Shown piece by piece: positions 37,653 to 46,670 of a DNA stretch of 64,000 bases. The DNA lies in contig CP070661.1 of the NCBI GenBank assembly GCA_020355165.1, forward strand, positions 2,383,979-2,447,978, written 5' to 3'. How positions within the stretch are numbered: position 1 is the first letter of the stretch; each line of letters begins with the position of its first letter. This DNA comes from Burkholderiales bacterium. GTDB taxonomy: Bacteria; Pseudomonadota; Gammaproteobacteria; Burkholderiales; Burkholderiaceae_F. The position numbers and the translations under genes are program-made. The notes below the pieces were generated by a model. It was given only the letters and a program-made list of their open reading frames with translations. It searched no databases and had not been told where the DNA came from.

Positions 37653-38390
37653 TCACACCGTCGGGCAGTTGCCGTCGAGCCGGTCGTTGCGCACGCGCAC
37701 CGATTGCCGGATCTCCCGGCGCACGGCCGGGTCGTGGACCGCCTCGCCGGCCACCACGATGTCGAACTGCCGGATGGTCATCCGCGGGCGCGTGCTCTCG
37801 TAGGGCCCGGAGGCCTGGAAGTCGGCGGCGCTGCAGGTCAGCCGTGTCAGGCAGGCGCAGTACGTGTACAGCTCGACCACGCGCGGCGTCGCCAGGGGGT
37901 TGATCGTCAGCGTCGTGACCCTCAGGACCTTCGGGTCGGTGAGGGGCTGCCACTGCTCGCTGTCGCCGGTGGCGTCGCGCGCGGTGAGGAACTCCAGCAC
38001 GCCGTCGTTCAGCCTGTAGCCTGCCCACTCGGTCGTATCGACGGTGTCGTTGCTGTCGTGCGCGAACGAGTACTTGATCACGTCCGCCCCCAGCTCGATC
38101 TGCCGGTAGGGATTGGGCGCCGGGGCCGTCGAGCCCGTGGTCGAGAACATGCCGCTGATCGCGTTGTTCCAGTAGCCGGCGCGGCGAAGGTCGCGGACGA
38201 TCAGGTCGGCCGCCGCCCGCAGATCCTGGTTCACGCGCGTCTCGAGCAGCAGGCGGCGGTTGCTGGCCAGGGTGTCGCTCATCAGCTTGATGGCGCCGGT
38301 CAGCACGATCAGGCCGACGGCGATGCCGACCAGCAGCTCGATGACCGACATGCCCCGCTGGCTGTCCATCCCGGTCGACCGTGCTCTCAT
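37653..38390 (-). CDS. pilW: PilW-family minor pilin
   Basis: This is a predicted minor pilin for type IV pilus biogenesis. From ATG 38390 the protein has 245 residues. It has the prepilin signal QRGMSVIELLVGIAVGLIVL (cleavage after Gly) and the characteristic PilW segment RRLLLETRVNQDLRAAADLIVRDLRRAGYWNNA. Cysteines near the C-terminus (YTYCACLTRLTCSAADF) may be disulfide-bonded in the periplasm. AGGAAG lies eight bases upstream of ATG 38390; a GTG at 38399 is the alternative. It lies 13 bp after fimT. Confidence 0.88.
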   Translation of the reverse strand: MRARSTGMDSQRGMSVIELLVGIAVGLIVLTGAIKLMSDTLASNRRLLLETRVNQDLRAAADLIVRDLRRAGYWNNAISGMFSTTGSTAPAPNPYRQIELGADVIKYSFAHDSNDTVDTTEWAGYRLNDGVLEFLTARDATGDSEQWQPLTDPKVLRVTTLTINPLATPRVVELYTYCACLTRLTCSAADFQASGPYESTRPRMTIRQFDIVVAGEAVHDPAVRREIRQSVRVRNDRLDGNCPTV

Positions 38391-38403
38391 CGGTGGCACT
38401 TCC

Positions 38404-38976
38404 TCACGAACAGTCCGTCGAGTAGCCGGTCACGTGTCCGGCGCCGTTCGGGCTGCACGTGTCGACGCGGCCCATCGCCGTCAGCACCGCGCGCAGCAGC
38501 CATGCGGTGCCGGTGGTGCTGCGCACGTCGACCGACGCCGGGCCGGTGCCGGCGCTGTTCGCGACGGTGCCGCGGACCGGGTCGAACTCGACGAAGAACG
38601 GCAACGTTGCGGTGTCGATCACCAGCGGCCGTCCGGCCTGCAGCTGCACCGTCTTGATCTCGGCGGCCGTCGGCGCGATGGTCTTGGTCGGCGCGGCCGT
38701 GCTGGCGTCGCATTCGGCGCTGCTCGCGCTGGCCAGGTGGATCACGTAGCAGCGCGGCCCGAAGGTGATGCGCACCGGGGCGTTGCGGCTCACCGCCTCC
38801 GAGCGGGCGTAGTGCAGGTCCGTCACCAGCTCTGCCATGACCCCGTCGACGCGCCGCTTCGACAGGAAATCGGCGAACGAAGGCGCGGCGAATGCGATCA
38901 GCACCGCGGCGATCGTCAGCACGATCATCAGCTCGATCGTCGTGAAGCCTGCGCGGCGGCTTCGGCGGGGACTCAT
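38404..38976 (-). CDS. fimT: GspH/FimT-family pseudopilin
   Basis: This minor pilin is likely to prime or cap type IV pili. Some FimT relatives bind DNA in natural transformation. The 190-residue protein starts [22 protein letters not shown]: a basic leader, cleavage after Gly, Glu5 of the mature protein present. It contains the GspH/FimT segment LVTDLHYARSEAVSRNAPVRI and ends in a Cys-containing tail (CSPNGAGHVTGYSTDCS). Its ATG overlaps the stop of the upstream pilin by four bases. Confidence 0.9.
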   Translation of the reverse strand: MSPRRSRRAGFTTIELMIVLTIAAVLIAFAAPSFADFLSKRRVDGVMAELVTDLHYARSEAVSRNAPVRITFGPRCYVIHLASASSAECDASTAAPTKTIAPTAAEIKTVQLQAGRPLVIDTATLPFFVEFDPVRGTVANSAGTGPASVDVRSTTGTAWLLRAVLTAMGRVDTCSPNGAGHVTGYSTDCS

Positions 38977-39551
38977 CGGTTCCAGCACCGGTTGTTGGCC
39001 GCCATCGCGTTGGCGACTGCGATGGTTGCGCCCGAGGCCAGCGACACGTTGCCGCCGGACATCGTCAGCTGAAGGTATCGGCAGTTGGCGTCGCCGGCCT
39101 GCGCGCCGGTCGCCGTGGCCAGGATCTGGTAGCCGCTCGCCGACTGGCTCGGCACCGACAGCGTGTAGTGGCCATCGGCGTTGGTCGCTGCCACGCCGAC
39201 GTCGGTCAGGGAACCGTAGGCCGCGGCGTTGGCGCGCCAGCGCTCCTGCGCCTGCTGGACCTGCGAGATCCGTGTGATCGCGTCGCCGCGACGGGCCTTG
39301 CGCACGCTGTCCAGGTAGGAGGGAAGGGCAAGCGCGGCGAGGATGGCGACGATCGCCACGACCACCGTGATCTCGATCAGGGTGAAGCCGGCGATGTTCG
39401 ATGCGGCGGCAGGCCGACCGCTGATCGGCGTGCGCGGGCCGTTCGCGCCTGCGCCTGCGCCGGCCAGGTCCGCGCAGCCGGCCGGTATCGACGAATGAAC
39501 CGAGACCGAAGGTGCCGCGAGCGACTGCAAGGGATGCATTGCCTTTTTCAT
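38973..39551 (-). CDS. type IV pilin (PilE-like) with an unusually long leader
   Basis: This is the first gene of the minor-pilin operon. From ATG 39551 the protein has 192 residues. The core IAGFTLIEITVVVAIVAILA and SYLDSVRKARRGDAITRISQVQQAQERW is a standard PilE/ComP-like pilin, ending with a disulfide-type Cys pair (CRYLQLT...NNRCWNR). The predicted cleavage Gly is residue 55, so the leader is about 55 residues, Ala/Gly/Pro-rich, rather than 6-20. No in-frame ATG, GTG or TTG closer to the Gly is visible. GTG 39575 is an alternative start. A sigma-54 promoter lies about 95 bp upstream. Confidence 0.85.
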   Translation of the reverse strand: MKKAMHPLQSLAAPSVSVHSSIPAGCADLAGAGAGANGPRTPISGRPAAASNIAGFTLIEITVVVAIVAILAALALPSYLDSVRKARRGDAITRISQVQQAQERWRANAAAYGSLTDVGVAATNADGHYTLSVPSQSASGYQILATATGAQAGDANCRYLQLTMSGGNVSLASGATIAVANAMAANNRCWNR

Positions 39552-39645
39552 CTTTGCCTTGAATCTCGACCTCACTGGGCTGATCGGGTGCCCGCCCGGG
39601 CGGGGGCAATTCGCCGCGCCAGCCCATCACCTTGACTTGGTATCC

Positions 39646-39662
39646 AGCAAGGGACGTGCCAG
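39646..39662 (-). promoter_or_regulatory. sigma-54 (-24/-12) promoter of the pilin operon
   Basis: On the minus strand the sequence CTGGCACGTCCCTTGCT matches the sigma-54 consensus YTGGCACGrNNNTTGCW at all but one degenerate position. The invariant GG and GC are separated by exactly ten bases. Transcription would start near 39636, about 85 bases before the pilin ATG at 39551. Pilin genes are often RpoN-dependent and activated by PilR-type regulators. The AT-rich stretch at 39721-39782, 60-130 bp upstream, would be in the right place for an activator or IHF site. Confidence 0.82.
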
Positions 39663-40220
39663 CGACCTGCAACGTCTCTTTCCTTCAATGAGTTATGAGC
39701 GCTCTGATCTCGCCGATACCGTAAATTGGGGTTGTGCTGTAAAAGTTTTCGACGCTTTCTTGGGATGCGTGTAATTGCCCCCTTCGCCAGGCGGCATTGC
39801 GGCGCCGACGAGCGTGTGCTGCGGGCTCGCGCCGCGCGTCACCGCCGGCGACCGGAATGGGACAGGCCTGGACAGCGCGACGCGCGCGGTCGGTTCGGCT
39901 GCGTGGGGTGACGGCGCGCTGCGACACCGTGCGATGGCATCGGAAAGCGGATTGCGAAGTCCCGTCGCGCTCTGCCGGTGGCGAGGCTGCCCGCTGCCGC
40001 AGCGGACGGCGGCTGTTGACGGGATCGTCGTGCGCCCGCTGGAGGCTCGACTCTGCCGCGGCGAGCGCATGGACCGTCGCGGCCGATCGACTGCGCGATG
40101 CACGACGTGTGGATGGCCAGCTGCACCGGTTGCACCCGGCCCAGCTGGCGATCAGTCGCCGGGCGCGGGGTCGGCCGGCCTGTGCGACGGTAAGATCCGC
40201 CTACTGTTCTTTGCTCGCCT
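39663..40220. other. 558-bp gap upstream of the pilin operon and xseB
   Basis: I find no supportable gene here. Short ORFs on both strands lack family motifs and ribosome-binding sites. The first part (39663-39790), especially 39721-39782, is clearly more AT-rich than its surroundings and lies directly upstream of the sigma-54 promoter, where activator sites are expected. The rest is GC-rich without obvious repeats. A TAAGAT at 40191-40196 could be a -10 for xseB but has no matching -35. Confidence 0.5.
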
Positions 40221-40472
40221 ATGGGATCCCGATCGACTCAGAAAGCAGTCGCCGAACTGACCTTCGAGCAGGCGCTCGACGAACTCGACGCGCTGGTGCG
40301 GCGAATGGAGGCCGGTGAACTCGCCCTCGATGACGCGCTGGCGGCCTACCGGCGCGGCGCCGAGCTGGCCAGGCACTGCCAGGGCAAGCTGGCGGTGGCC
40401 GAGCAGGAGATCCGCAAACTCGACGGCGACGTGCTGACGCCTCTCGACCCGAGCGAGCTGCGCGGCGCATGA
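40221..40472 (+). CDS. xseB: exodeoxyribonuclease VII small subunit XseB
   Basis: XseB is the small subunit that decorates XseA to form the single-strand exonuclease VII. The 83-residue protein matches the family along its length: LTFEQALDELDALVRRMEAGELALDDALAAYRRGAELARHCQ, a coiled helical hairpin. There is no good Shine-Dalgarno before ATG 40221. The next gene, ispA, overlaps its stop by four bases, the standard xseB-ispA-dxs order of proteobacteria. Confidence 0.95.
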   Translation: MGSRSTQKAVAELTFEQALDELDALVRRMEAGELALDDALAAYRRGAELARHCQGKLAVAEQEIRKLDGDVLTPLDPSELRGA

Positions 40473-41404
40473 GTGCTGTGGCGGGCGTGCCGCCGGTTGA
40501 CGTCGTCGACGCCTCTTTTGACGCCTGGGTCCGCTCCCGGCTCGCCCTGTTCGAGCAGGCTGCCGCCGCTTCGCTGCCGCCGGGCGATCGTGTCCCGGAG
40601 CGGCTGCACCGCGCGATGCGATATGCGGCGCTCGGTGGCGGCAAGCGCGTGCGCCCCCTGCTGGCCTATGCGGCGGCCGAGCTCGCGCCGGGTGCGCGGC
40701 CGGGGGAGCCCGGCCCGGCGGTGCACTGCGTGGCGCTGGCGGTCGAATTCGTCCACGTCTACTCGCTGATCCACGACGATCTGCCGTGCATGGACGACGA
40801 CGTGCTCAGGCGCGGCAAGCCGACCGTGCACGTCGCCTTCGACGAAGCCACGGCGATGCTCGCCGGCGACGCCCTGCAGGCCGAGGCGTTCCGGGTGCTG
40901 GCGGACGCACCGCTGGCGGCCGAGCTGCGTGCGCTGCTGGTGTCGATGCTGGCGCGCGCCGCCTCGACCTCCGGCATGTGCGGCGGCCAGGCCATCGATC
41001 TGGCCGCGGTCGGCTGCCAGCTGACGATCGACGAGCTGGAGCGGATGCACCGGATGAAGACCGGTGCGCTGCTCGCTGCCTCTGTGCGCATGGGCGCCGC
41101 GGCGGCCGGCGCCGACGCTGCGGCTGCCGCCGCGGCGGAGGCCTACGGCCGGGCGCTGGGGCTGGCGTTCCAGATCGTCGACGACGTGCTCGACGTCGAG
41201 GGCACTGCCGAGTCGCTCGGCAAGACCGCCGGCAAGGACGCGCGAGAGAACAAGCCGACCTACGTCTCGGTGCTGGGGCTGGCCGCGGCCAAGGCGCGGG
41301 CGGCGCAGCTGCATCGGGAGGCCATTGCCGCACTGGGCCCCTTGGATGGCCGCGCCCGACGTTTGCGAGAATTGGCGGACTACATCGTCGGCCGCACGAG
41401 CTGA
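40469..41404 (+). CDS. ispA: farnesyl diphosphate synthase IspA
   Basis: IspA condenses IPP with DMAPP/GPP to farnesyl diphosphate, the precursor of ubiquinone tails and undecaprenyl phosphate. The 311-residue protein has both Asp-rich motifs: DDLPCMD at 103-109 (first, DDxxxxD) and DDVLD at 238-242 (second). It also has GGKRVRP, and the product-length region [10 protein letters not shown] before motif 1. It is coupled to xseB and followed 28 bp later by dxs, so the two isoprenoid steps are co-expressed. Confidence 0.96.
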   Translation: MSAVAGVPPVDVVDASFDAWVRSRLALFEQAAAASLPPGDRVPERLHRAMRYAALGGGKRVRPLLAYAAAELAPGARPGEPGPAVHCVALAVEFVHVYSLIHDDLPCMDDDVLRRGKPTVHVAFDEATAMLAGDALQAEAFRVLADAPLAAELRALLVSMLARAASTSGMCGGQAIDLAAVGCQLTIDELERMHRMKTGALLAASVRMGAAAAGADAAAAAAAEAYGRALGLAFQIVDDVLDVEGTAESLGKTAGKDARENKPTYVSVLGLAAAKARAAQLHREAIAALGPLDGRARRLRELADYIVGRTS

Positions 41405-41432
41405 TCGGGCGGGCCGCAGGTTGCGCGAGGCC

Positions 41433-43334
41433 ATGACCGAACTGCTGAAGACCATCGATTCACCGGCCGATCTGCGCGCGCTCGCGCCGCAGCAGCTGCC
41501 GGCGCTTGCCGAGGAACTGCGCGCCTTCCTGCTCGAGTCGGTGTCGCGCACCGGCGGACACCTGTCGTCGAACCTCGGCACGGTCGAGCTGGCGGTCGCG
41601 CTGCACTACGTGTTCGACACGCCGGGCGACCGCATCGTCTGGGACGTCGGCCACCAGACCTACGCCCACAAGATACTGACCGGACGCCGCGAGGCGATGG
41701 CGGCGCTGCGGCAGATCGGCGGCATCTCGGGCTTCCCTCGGCGCGACGAGTCGGAGTACGACGCCTTCGGCACGGCGCACTCGTCGACCTCGATCTCGGC
41801 CGCGCTCGGCATGGCCATCGCGGCGAAGCAGCGCGGCGAGCCGAGGCACGCCATCGCCGTGATCGGCGACTCGGCGATGAGCGGTGGCATGGCCTTCGAG
41901 GCGCTGAACCACGCCGGCGTGATCGAGGACATCCGCCTGCTGGTGGTGCTGAACGACAACGACATGTCGATCTCGCCGGCCGTCGGCGCGCTGAACCGCT
42001 ACCTGGCGCGGCTGATGAGCGGCGGCTTCTACGCGGCGGCGAAGAACGTCGGCAAGCAGATGCTGCGGCCGCTGCCGCCGCTGTTCGAGCTGGCGCGCAA
42101 GTTCGAGTCGCACGCCAAGGGCATGGTGGTGCCGGCCACCCTGTTCGAGGAGTTCGGCTTCAACTACATCGGGCCGATCGACGGCCACGACCTCGCCGCG
42201 CTGGTGCCGACCCTGCAGAACCTGCGGCACCTCTCCGGCCCGCAGTTCCTGCACGTGGTCACGCGCAAGGGGCAGGGCTACAAGCTGGCCGAGGCCGACC
42301 CGGTCCTGTATCACGGGCCGGGCCGCTTCGACCCGTCGGTCGGCATCACCAAATCGGCGTCGGGCGGCGCACCGACCTACACGCAGGTCTTCGGCGACTG
42401 GCTGTGCGACATCGCGGCGGCGGACTCGCGGGTGGTCGGCATCACGCCGGCGATGCGCGAGGGCTCAGGCATGGTGCGCTTCGAGCGCGAGTTCCCCGGC
42501 CGCTACTTCGACGTCGGCATCGCCGAGCAGCACGCGGTGACGCTCGCCGCCGGCATGGCCTGCGAGGGGCTGCGGCCGGTAGTGGCGATCTACTCGACCT
42601 TCCTGCAGCGCGGCTACGACCAGCTGATCCACGACGTGGCGATCCAGAACCTGCCGGTCGTCTTCGCGCTCGACCGCGGCGGGCTGGTCGGCGCCGACGG
42701 CGCCACGCACCATGGCGTCTTCGACCTCTCGTATCTGCGCTGCGTGCCGAACATGGTGGTGATGGCGCCGGCCGACGAGAACGAGTGCCGGTCGATGCTG
42801 ACCACCGCCGTGCGCCACGACGGCCCGGCGGCGGTGCGCTATCCGCGCGGTGCAGGCATCGGCTCGACCATCGAGCGCGACCTGCACTCGCTGCCGATCG
42901 GCAAGGGCGAGCTGCGGCGGGAAACCGGCTGCCCGCCGGGCGCGCGCATCGCCATCCTGGCGTTCGGCACGATGGTGCAGCCGGCGCTCGCCGCGGCCGG
43001 GCCGCTCGATGCGACGGTGGCCAACATGCGCTTCGTCAAGCCGCTCGACCGGGAGCTGATCGAACGGCTGGCCCGCTCGCACGACGCGCTGGTCACCGTC
43101 GAGGAGAACATGGTGATGGGCGGCGCCGGCTCGGCCTGCGCCGAGCTGCTCGCCGAGCTCGGCATCGAGATGCCGCTGCTGCTGCTCGGTCTGCCGGATC
43201 GCTTCGTCGACCACGGCGACACGCAGCAGCTGCTGGCGAGTGTCGGACTGGACGCGGCCGGCATCGAGCGGGCGATCCGCGGCCGCTTCGCCGGGCTGCT
43301 GGCGCCGGCGCGGCGGGTCAAGTCGGTGGCATGA
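41433..43334 (+). CDS. dxs: 1-deoxy-D-xylulose-5-phosphate synthase Dxs
   Basis: Dxs joins pyruvate and glyceraldehyde-3-phosphate with thiamine diphosphate, the entry step of the MEP pathway. The 633-residue protein (ATG 41433, GAGG at 41427-41430) has the DXS segments [36 protein letters not shown] and [15 protein letters not shown]. It also has [15 protein letters not shown]-like ([16 protein letters not shown]), and [15 protein letters not shown]. The diphosphate-binding GDG reads GDS here (Gly145-Asp146-Ser147 in [19 protein letters not shown]), while the downstream NDN is kept. Otherwise it is complete and of normal length. Confidence 0.96.
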   Translation: MTELLKTIDSPADLRALAPQQLPALAEELRAFLLESVSRTGGHLSSNLGTVELAVALHYVFDTPGDRIVWDVGHQTYAHKILTGRREAMAALRQIGGISGFPRRDESEYDAFGTAHSSTSISAALGMAIAAKQRGEPRHAIAVIGDSAMSGGMAFEALNHAGVIEDIRLLVVLNDNDMSISPAVGALNRYLARLMSGGFYAAAKNVGKQMLRPLPPLFELARKFESHAKGMVVPATLFEEFGFNYIGPIDGHDLAALVPTLQNLRHLSGPQFLHVVTRKGQGYKLAEADPVLYHGPGRFDPSVGITKSASGGAPTYTQVFGDWLCDIAAADSRVVGITPAMREGSGMVRFEREFPGRYFDVGIAEQHAVTLAAGMACEGLRPVVAIYSTFLQRGYDQLIHDVAIQNLPVVFALDRGGLVGADGATHHGVFDLSYLRCVPNMVVMAPADENECRSMLTTAVRHDGPAAVRYPRGAGIGSTIERDLHSLPIGKGELRRETGCPPGARIAILAFGTMVQPALAAAGPLDATVANMRFVKPLDRELIERLARSHDALVTVEENMVMGGAGSACAELLAELGIEMPLLLLGLPDRFVDHGDTQQLLASVGLDAAGIERAIRGRFAGLLAPARRVKSVA

Positions 43335-43386
43335 GAGCGCCCAGCTGCCGGGCCACATCCTTCAGGCGCCGCGATAAGCAGGGCTG

Positions 43387-44172
43387 ATGAGCGCAGAGAA
43401 GCGACAGGTCGTGATCCTTCAGCACGACGACGACGTCGGGCCGGGCTACTTCGAAGACTGGCTGCGCGAGCACCGCATCGACTACCGGCTGCTGCGCCTG
43501 GACCAGGGCGACGCGGTCCCCGCGGAACCCGGCGAGTTCACGGGCATCTGCTCGCTCGGCGGACCGATGAGCGTCAACGACGGCATGGCCTGGATCGCGC
43601 CGGAGATCGAACTGCTCAGAGGAGCGGTGGCCGGCGGGGTGCCGGTCATCGGCCACTGCCTCGGCGGACAGCTGCTGGCGCGGGCACTGGGCGCTCCGGT
43701 CACGCGCAATCCGGTCAAGGAGATCGGCTGGGGCAAGGTCGCCGTCACCGAGCCGGCGCTGGCGCGCGAGTGGCTGGGCCCGACACCGGCGGAGATCGAG
43801 ATGTTCCAGTGGCACAGCGACACGTTCGCCCTGCCGGCGCGGGCGAGCGGTTTCCTCGCCAGCCGCTGGTGCGCCAACCAGGCGTTCGTGCTCGAGCACG
43901 CCGGGGTGGCGCACATCGGCGTGCAGTTCCACTGCGAGGCCACCGCCGCCATGGTCCGCGACTGGAGCGGCGACGACACGTCGTACGACGAGCTGCGGGC
44001 CGAGCGCGGCGCCACCGGCGGGCCGGCAGTGCAGGACGCCGAGGCGATGCGCGATGACCTCGAGGCGCGCTGTTCGGCCATGCACCGGCTGGCGGCGCGT
44101 CTTTATGCGCGCTGGTGGCGGGGGGCGGCGCCGCGGGCGGGCACCGACCACGCCACGCAGGCGGTCCGCTGA
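43387..44172 (+). CDS. type 1 glutamine amidotransferase domain protein
   Basis: This is a stand-alone class I glutamine amidotransferase of the GuaA-N-terminal/YfeJ kind, probably acting on a small-molecule substrate. The 261-residue protein has catalytic Cys91 in GHCLGGQ, with His182 and Glu184 in VQFHCEAT completing the triad. It has the oxyanion-loop SLGGPMSVND. No synthetase domain or partner gene is adjacent, so its ammonia acceptor is unknown. The C-terminal extension of about 70 residues is Arg/Ala-rich. It lies between dxs and murB. Confidence 0.86.
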   Translation: MSAEKRQVVILQHDDDVGPGYFEDWLREHRIDYRLLRLDQGDAVPAEPGEFTGICSLGGPMSVNDGMAWIAPEIELLRGAVAGGVPVIGHCLGGQLLARALGAPVTRNPVKEIGWGKVAVTEPALAREWLGPTPAEIEMFQWHSDTFALPARASGFLASRWCANQAFVLEHAGVAHIGVQFHCEATAAMVRDWSGDDTSYDELRAERGATGGPAVQDAEAMRDDLEARCSAMHRLAARLYARWWRGAAPRAGTDHATQAVR

Positions 44173-44197
44173 GCGGCGTCCGCGGTCGCCGGCGCCA

Positions 44198-45220
44198 ATG
44201 TTGCCGACGCTGCAGGAGCAGTTCTCGCTGCGCCGGTTCAACAGCTTCGGCGTCGAGGCGCGGGCGCGCTACTTCTGCCGCGTGCGCGGCGCCGACGAGT
44301 TGGCCGCGCTGGCGGCCGAGCCGTCGCTTGCCGGACTGCCGCGACTGGTGCTCGGCGGCGGGAGCAACCTGCTGCTGACGGGCGACTTCGACGGCCTGGT
44401 GATCAAGGTCGAAGTCGGCGGCCTGCGCGAGCTCGGCGAGGCCGGCGAGGCCTGGCACGTCGAGGTCGGCGCCGGCGAGAACTGGCACGCCACCGTCGAG
44501 CGGCTGCTGGCGCTGGGCCGGCCGGGGCTGGAGAACCTGGCGCTGATTCCCGGCAACTGCGGCGCGGCGCCGATCCAGAACATCGGTGCGTACGGCATGG
44601 AGCTGGCGGAGCGCTTCGACTCGCTGCTCGCCTGGGACTTCGAGACCGGGCAGCCGGTGCGCATGTCGGCTGCCGACTGCGACTTCGGCTACCGCGACAG
44701 CGTCTTCAAGCATGCGCTGGCCGGCCGCCGCGTCATCCTGTCGATCACGCTGGCGTTGCCGCGGCAATGGAAGGCGGTCGCAGGCTATGCCGACGTCTCG
44801 CAGGAGCTGAAGGCGCGCGCGATCCAGCAGCCGGGCCCGCGCGACATCTTCGATGCCGTGGTGGCGATCCGCCGGCGCAAACTGCCGGACCCGGCGACGA
44901 TCGGCAACGCCGGCAGCTTCTTCAAGAATCCCATCGTCAGCCGTGACGAGTACCGCGGCCTGATCGCGCACCATCCATCGCTGGTCGGCTACCCGCTGTC
45001 CGGTGGCCGCGTCAAGCTGGCGGCCGCCTGGCTGATCGACGCAGCCGGGCTGAAGGGGGCCACCCGCGGGCGCGCCGGCGTCTACGAGAAGCAGGCGCTG
45101 GTGCTGGTCAACCGCGGTGGCGCCAGCGGCGGCGAGATCCTGGCGCTGGCGCGCGAGGTGCAGGACAAGGTGGCCGAGAAGTTCGGCATCCGGCTGGAGC
45201 CGGAGCCGGTGATCGTCTAG
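44198..45220 (+). CDS. murB: UDP-N-acetylenolpyruvoylglucosamine reductase MurB
   Basis: MurB is the FAD enzyme that reduces enolpyruvyl-UDP-GlcNAc to UDP-MurNAc in peptidoglycan synthesis. The 340-residue protein is of the type I (E. coli-like) form. It has FNSFGVEARARYFCRV, VLGGGSNLLLTGDFDGLVI, IPGNCGAAPIQNIGAYGMEL, the proton-donor Ser in GNAGSFFKNP and the C-terminal Glu in EPEPVIV. ATG 44198 (MLPTLQEQFSLRRFNSF) agrees with E. coli (342). It follows the amidotransferase gene by 25 bp. Confidence 0.96.
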   Translation: MLPTLQEQFSLRRFNSFGVEARARYFCRVRGADELAALAAEPSLAGLPRLVLGGGSNLLLTGDFDGLVIKVEVGGLRELGEAGEAWHVEVGAGENWHATVERLLALGRPGLENLALIPGNCGAAPIQNIGAYGMELAERFDSLLAWDFETGQPVRMSAADCDFGYRDSVFKHALAGRRVILSITLALPRQWKAVAGYADVSQELKARAIQQPGPRDIFDAVVAIRRRKLPDPATIGNAGSFFKNPIVSRDEYRGLIAHHPSLVGYPLSGGRVKLAAAWLIDAAGLKGATRGRAGVYEKQALVLVNRGGASGGEILALAREVQDKVAEKFGIRLEPEPVIV

Positions 45221-45839
45221 TCGACGATCGCCCCGCATCGAGCTGCTGATCGGTGTGCGAGGCACCAGCCGCGGCCGAGCGGCGACCGAGCGAGAGGAGC
45301 GGTCAACCCCGGCGGCAAACGGTCCGTCGTCCGTTCGACTGTGCGCGCCTGCTCCGCAGCCGGAGCGGTCAGCCAGCGCTCCTGCCGTCAGGACCGCCGC
45401 CGGCCAAGAGCTGTCGTCGCCACTCGGCTGCTCGAGTGCCCCAATGCGGTCGGTCGTGTGCGGATGGACTGCCCTTGATACGCTCGACGAGCGAGCTCGC
45501 ATCTGCATCAGGACCGTAGGGTATTGCTGCGGCGAACCTTGAGCCGCCTTTGAACCAAGACCACTCTCTCGCCGTGCTGTCGCCACGACCCAGCCGCGCA
45601 ATTGCAATGAACGAGCTGCAAGCCTTCATCGTTGGTGTGCCGACCGTCATGCCGCGTGTCCGGACCTGAGGTTGGAAGAACGCGGCCGACCTCGTCTAGG
45701 CCTTGGGTCCAGCGCGGTGAGAGGGGCGGAAATGTGAGAACGTGGGGGCTTTCGGCCACCGGCGTCTTCCGCGTGCGCTTCCTATCCGGCACCGCCTGTC
45801 TGATACTTTGGCAATGCAGATCCAGGGAGGATCGTGTCT
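45221..45839. other. 619-bp non-coding patch with altered composition
   Basis: I see no recognisable gene. Short ORFs on the minus strand (for example 45369-45650 and 45508-45792) have no family motif. Composition shifts from the surrounding GC-rich coding pattern to a more mixed one with frequent A/T at codon-third-like positions. It may be decayed DNA left with the methyltransferase gene that follows. No terminal repeats or transposase motifs were seen. Confidence 0.5.
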
Positions 45840-46670
45840 ATGCGAAGTCGTGTCAATGAAGCAGTCCAGACGCACTACACCCGTTCGGACTTGGGAGACG
45901 TCATCCTGGCGGCACTGGAAAGCGCGGGCAAGGACGTGAACCGCCTCACGCCCGAAGATCTCGCACCCATCGACGAATTTCATATCCGGGGGCGGGCAGC
46001 GACACTCGAGCTTGCCCGGGCTGCGGGGCTTGATGCGACGAAGCGAGTACTCGATGTCGGTTGTGGCGTTGGCGGAACCTCGCGTTGTCTTGCCAAGGAA
46101 TTCGGTTGCCGCGTCACCGGCATCGACCTCACGGACGAATACTGCCGCGCTGCTGCAATGCTATCCGCCAGGATCGGTCTCGCGCACCTAGCTGACTATC
46201 GGCAGGGCGACGCCACCGAGCTTCCATTCGATGATCAGGAATTCGACGTCGTCTGGACGGAGCACGTGGCAATGAACATCCCAGACAAGGCTCGGCTGTA
46301 TAAAGAGATGCACCGGGTTCTGAAGCCGGGTGGCACGCTTGCCATCTACGACGTACTTGCCGGTCCGTCCGGCCCGGTCCTCTTTCCCGTGCCGTGGGCG
46401 CGCACGCCGGATACCAGCTTCCTCGTGCATCCCGACGAGCTGCGAAGGCTTCTCGTGGAAGCCGGATTCACGGTGACCGATTGGTCGGACACTACGGAAG
46501 CCGCGCGCGCGTGGTTTGTGTCGCTGGCCGAAAGAATCCGAAAAGAAGGGTTCCCTCCGCTTGGATTCCACGTGTTACTGGGGGCCGACTTTCAGGCGAT
46601 GGCGCACAATCAAGGGCGGAATCTTCAGGAGGGGCGGATTGCTCTTGGACAAGTCGTCGCGAGGAAGTAG
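45840..46670 (+). CDS. class I SAM-dependent methyltransferase
   Basis: This is a small-molecule methyltransferase of unknown substrate. From ATG 45840 (GGGAGG at 45825-45830) it has 276 residues; GTG 45834 is an alternative. An N-terminal helical part (VNEAVQTHYTRSDLGDVILA) is followed by motif I LDVGCGVGG at 71-79, acidic-loop TGIDLTDEY, LPFDDQEFDVVWTEHVAMNI and VLKPGGTLAIYDV. This resembles the glycine/sarcosine or ubiquinone-type methyltransferases but has no decisive substrate residues. Codon use is visibly different from its neighbours (many A/T-ending codons), suggesting transfer. A hairpin lies 60 bp past the stop. Confidence 0.85.
   Translation: MRSRVNEAVQTHYTRSDLGDVILAALESAGKDVNRLTPEDLAPIDEFHIRGRAATLELARAAGLDATKRVLDVGCGVGGTSRCLAKEFGCRVTGIDLTDEYCRAAAMLSARIGLAHLADYRQGDATELPFDDQEFDVVWTEHVAMNIPDKARLYKEMHRVLKPGGTLAIYDVLAGPSGPVLFPVPWARTPDTSFLVHPDELRRLLVEAGFTVTDWSDTTEAARAWFVSLAERIRKEGFPPLGFHVLLGADFQAMAHNQGRNLQEGRIALGQVVARK

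Noticed and set aside
40191-40196. TAAGAT as the -10 of an xseB promoter
   Set aside because: The nearest TTGCAC is about 55 bp away, far from the 17-bp spacing, so no promoter is claimed.
44198-45220. Longer MurB with an upstream start at 44054
   Set aside because: The extra codons overlap the amidotransferase gene in another frame and do not resemble MurB N-termini.
45369-45650. Minus-strand 93-codon ORF in the patch before the methyltransferase
   Set aside because: It has no start signal, no recognisable motif and competes with a second ORF (45508-45792). It may be decayed sequence; not called as a gene.
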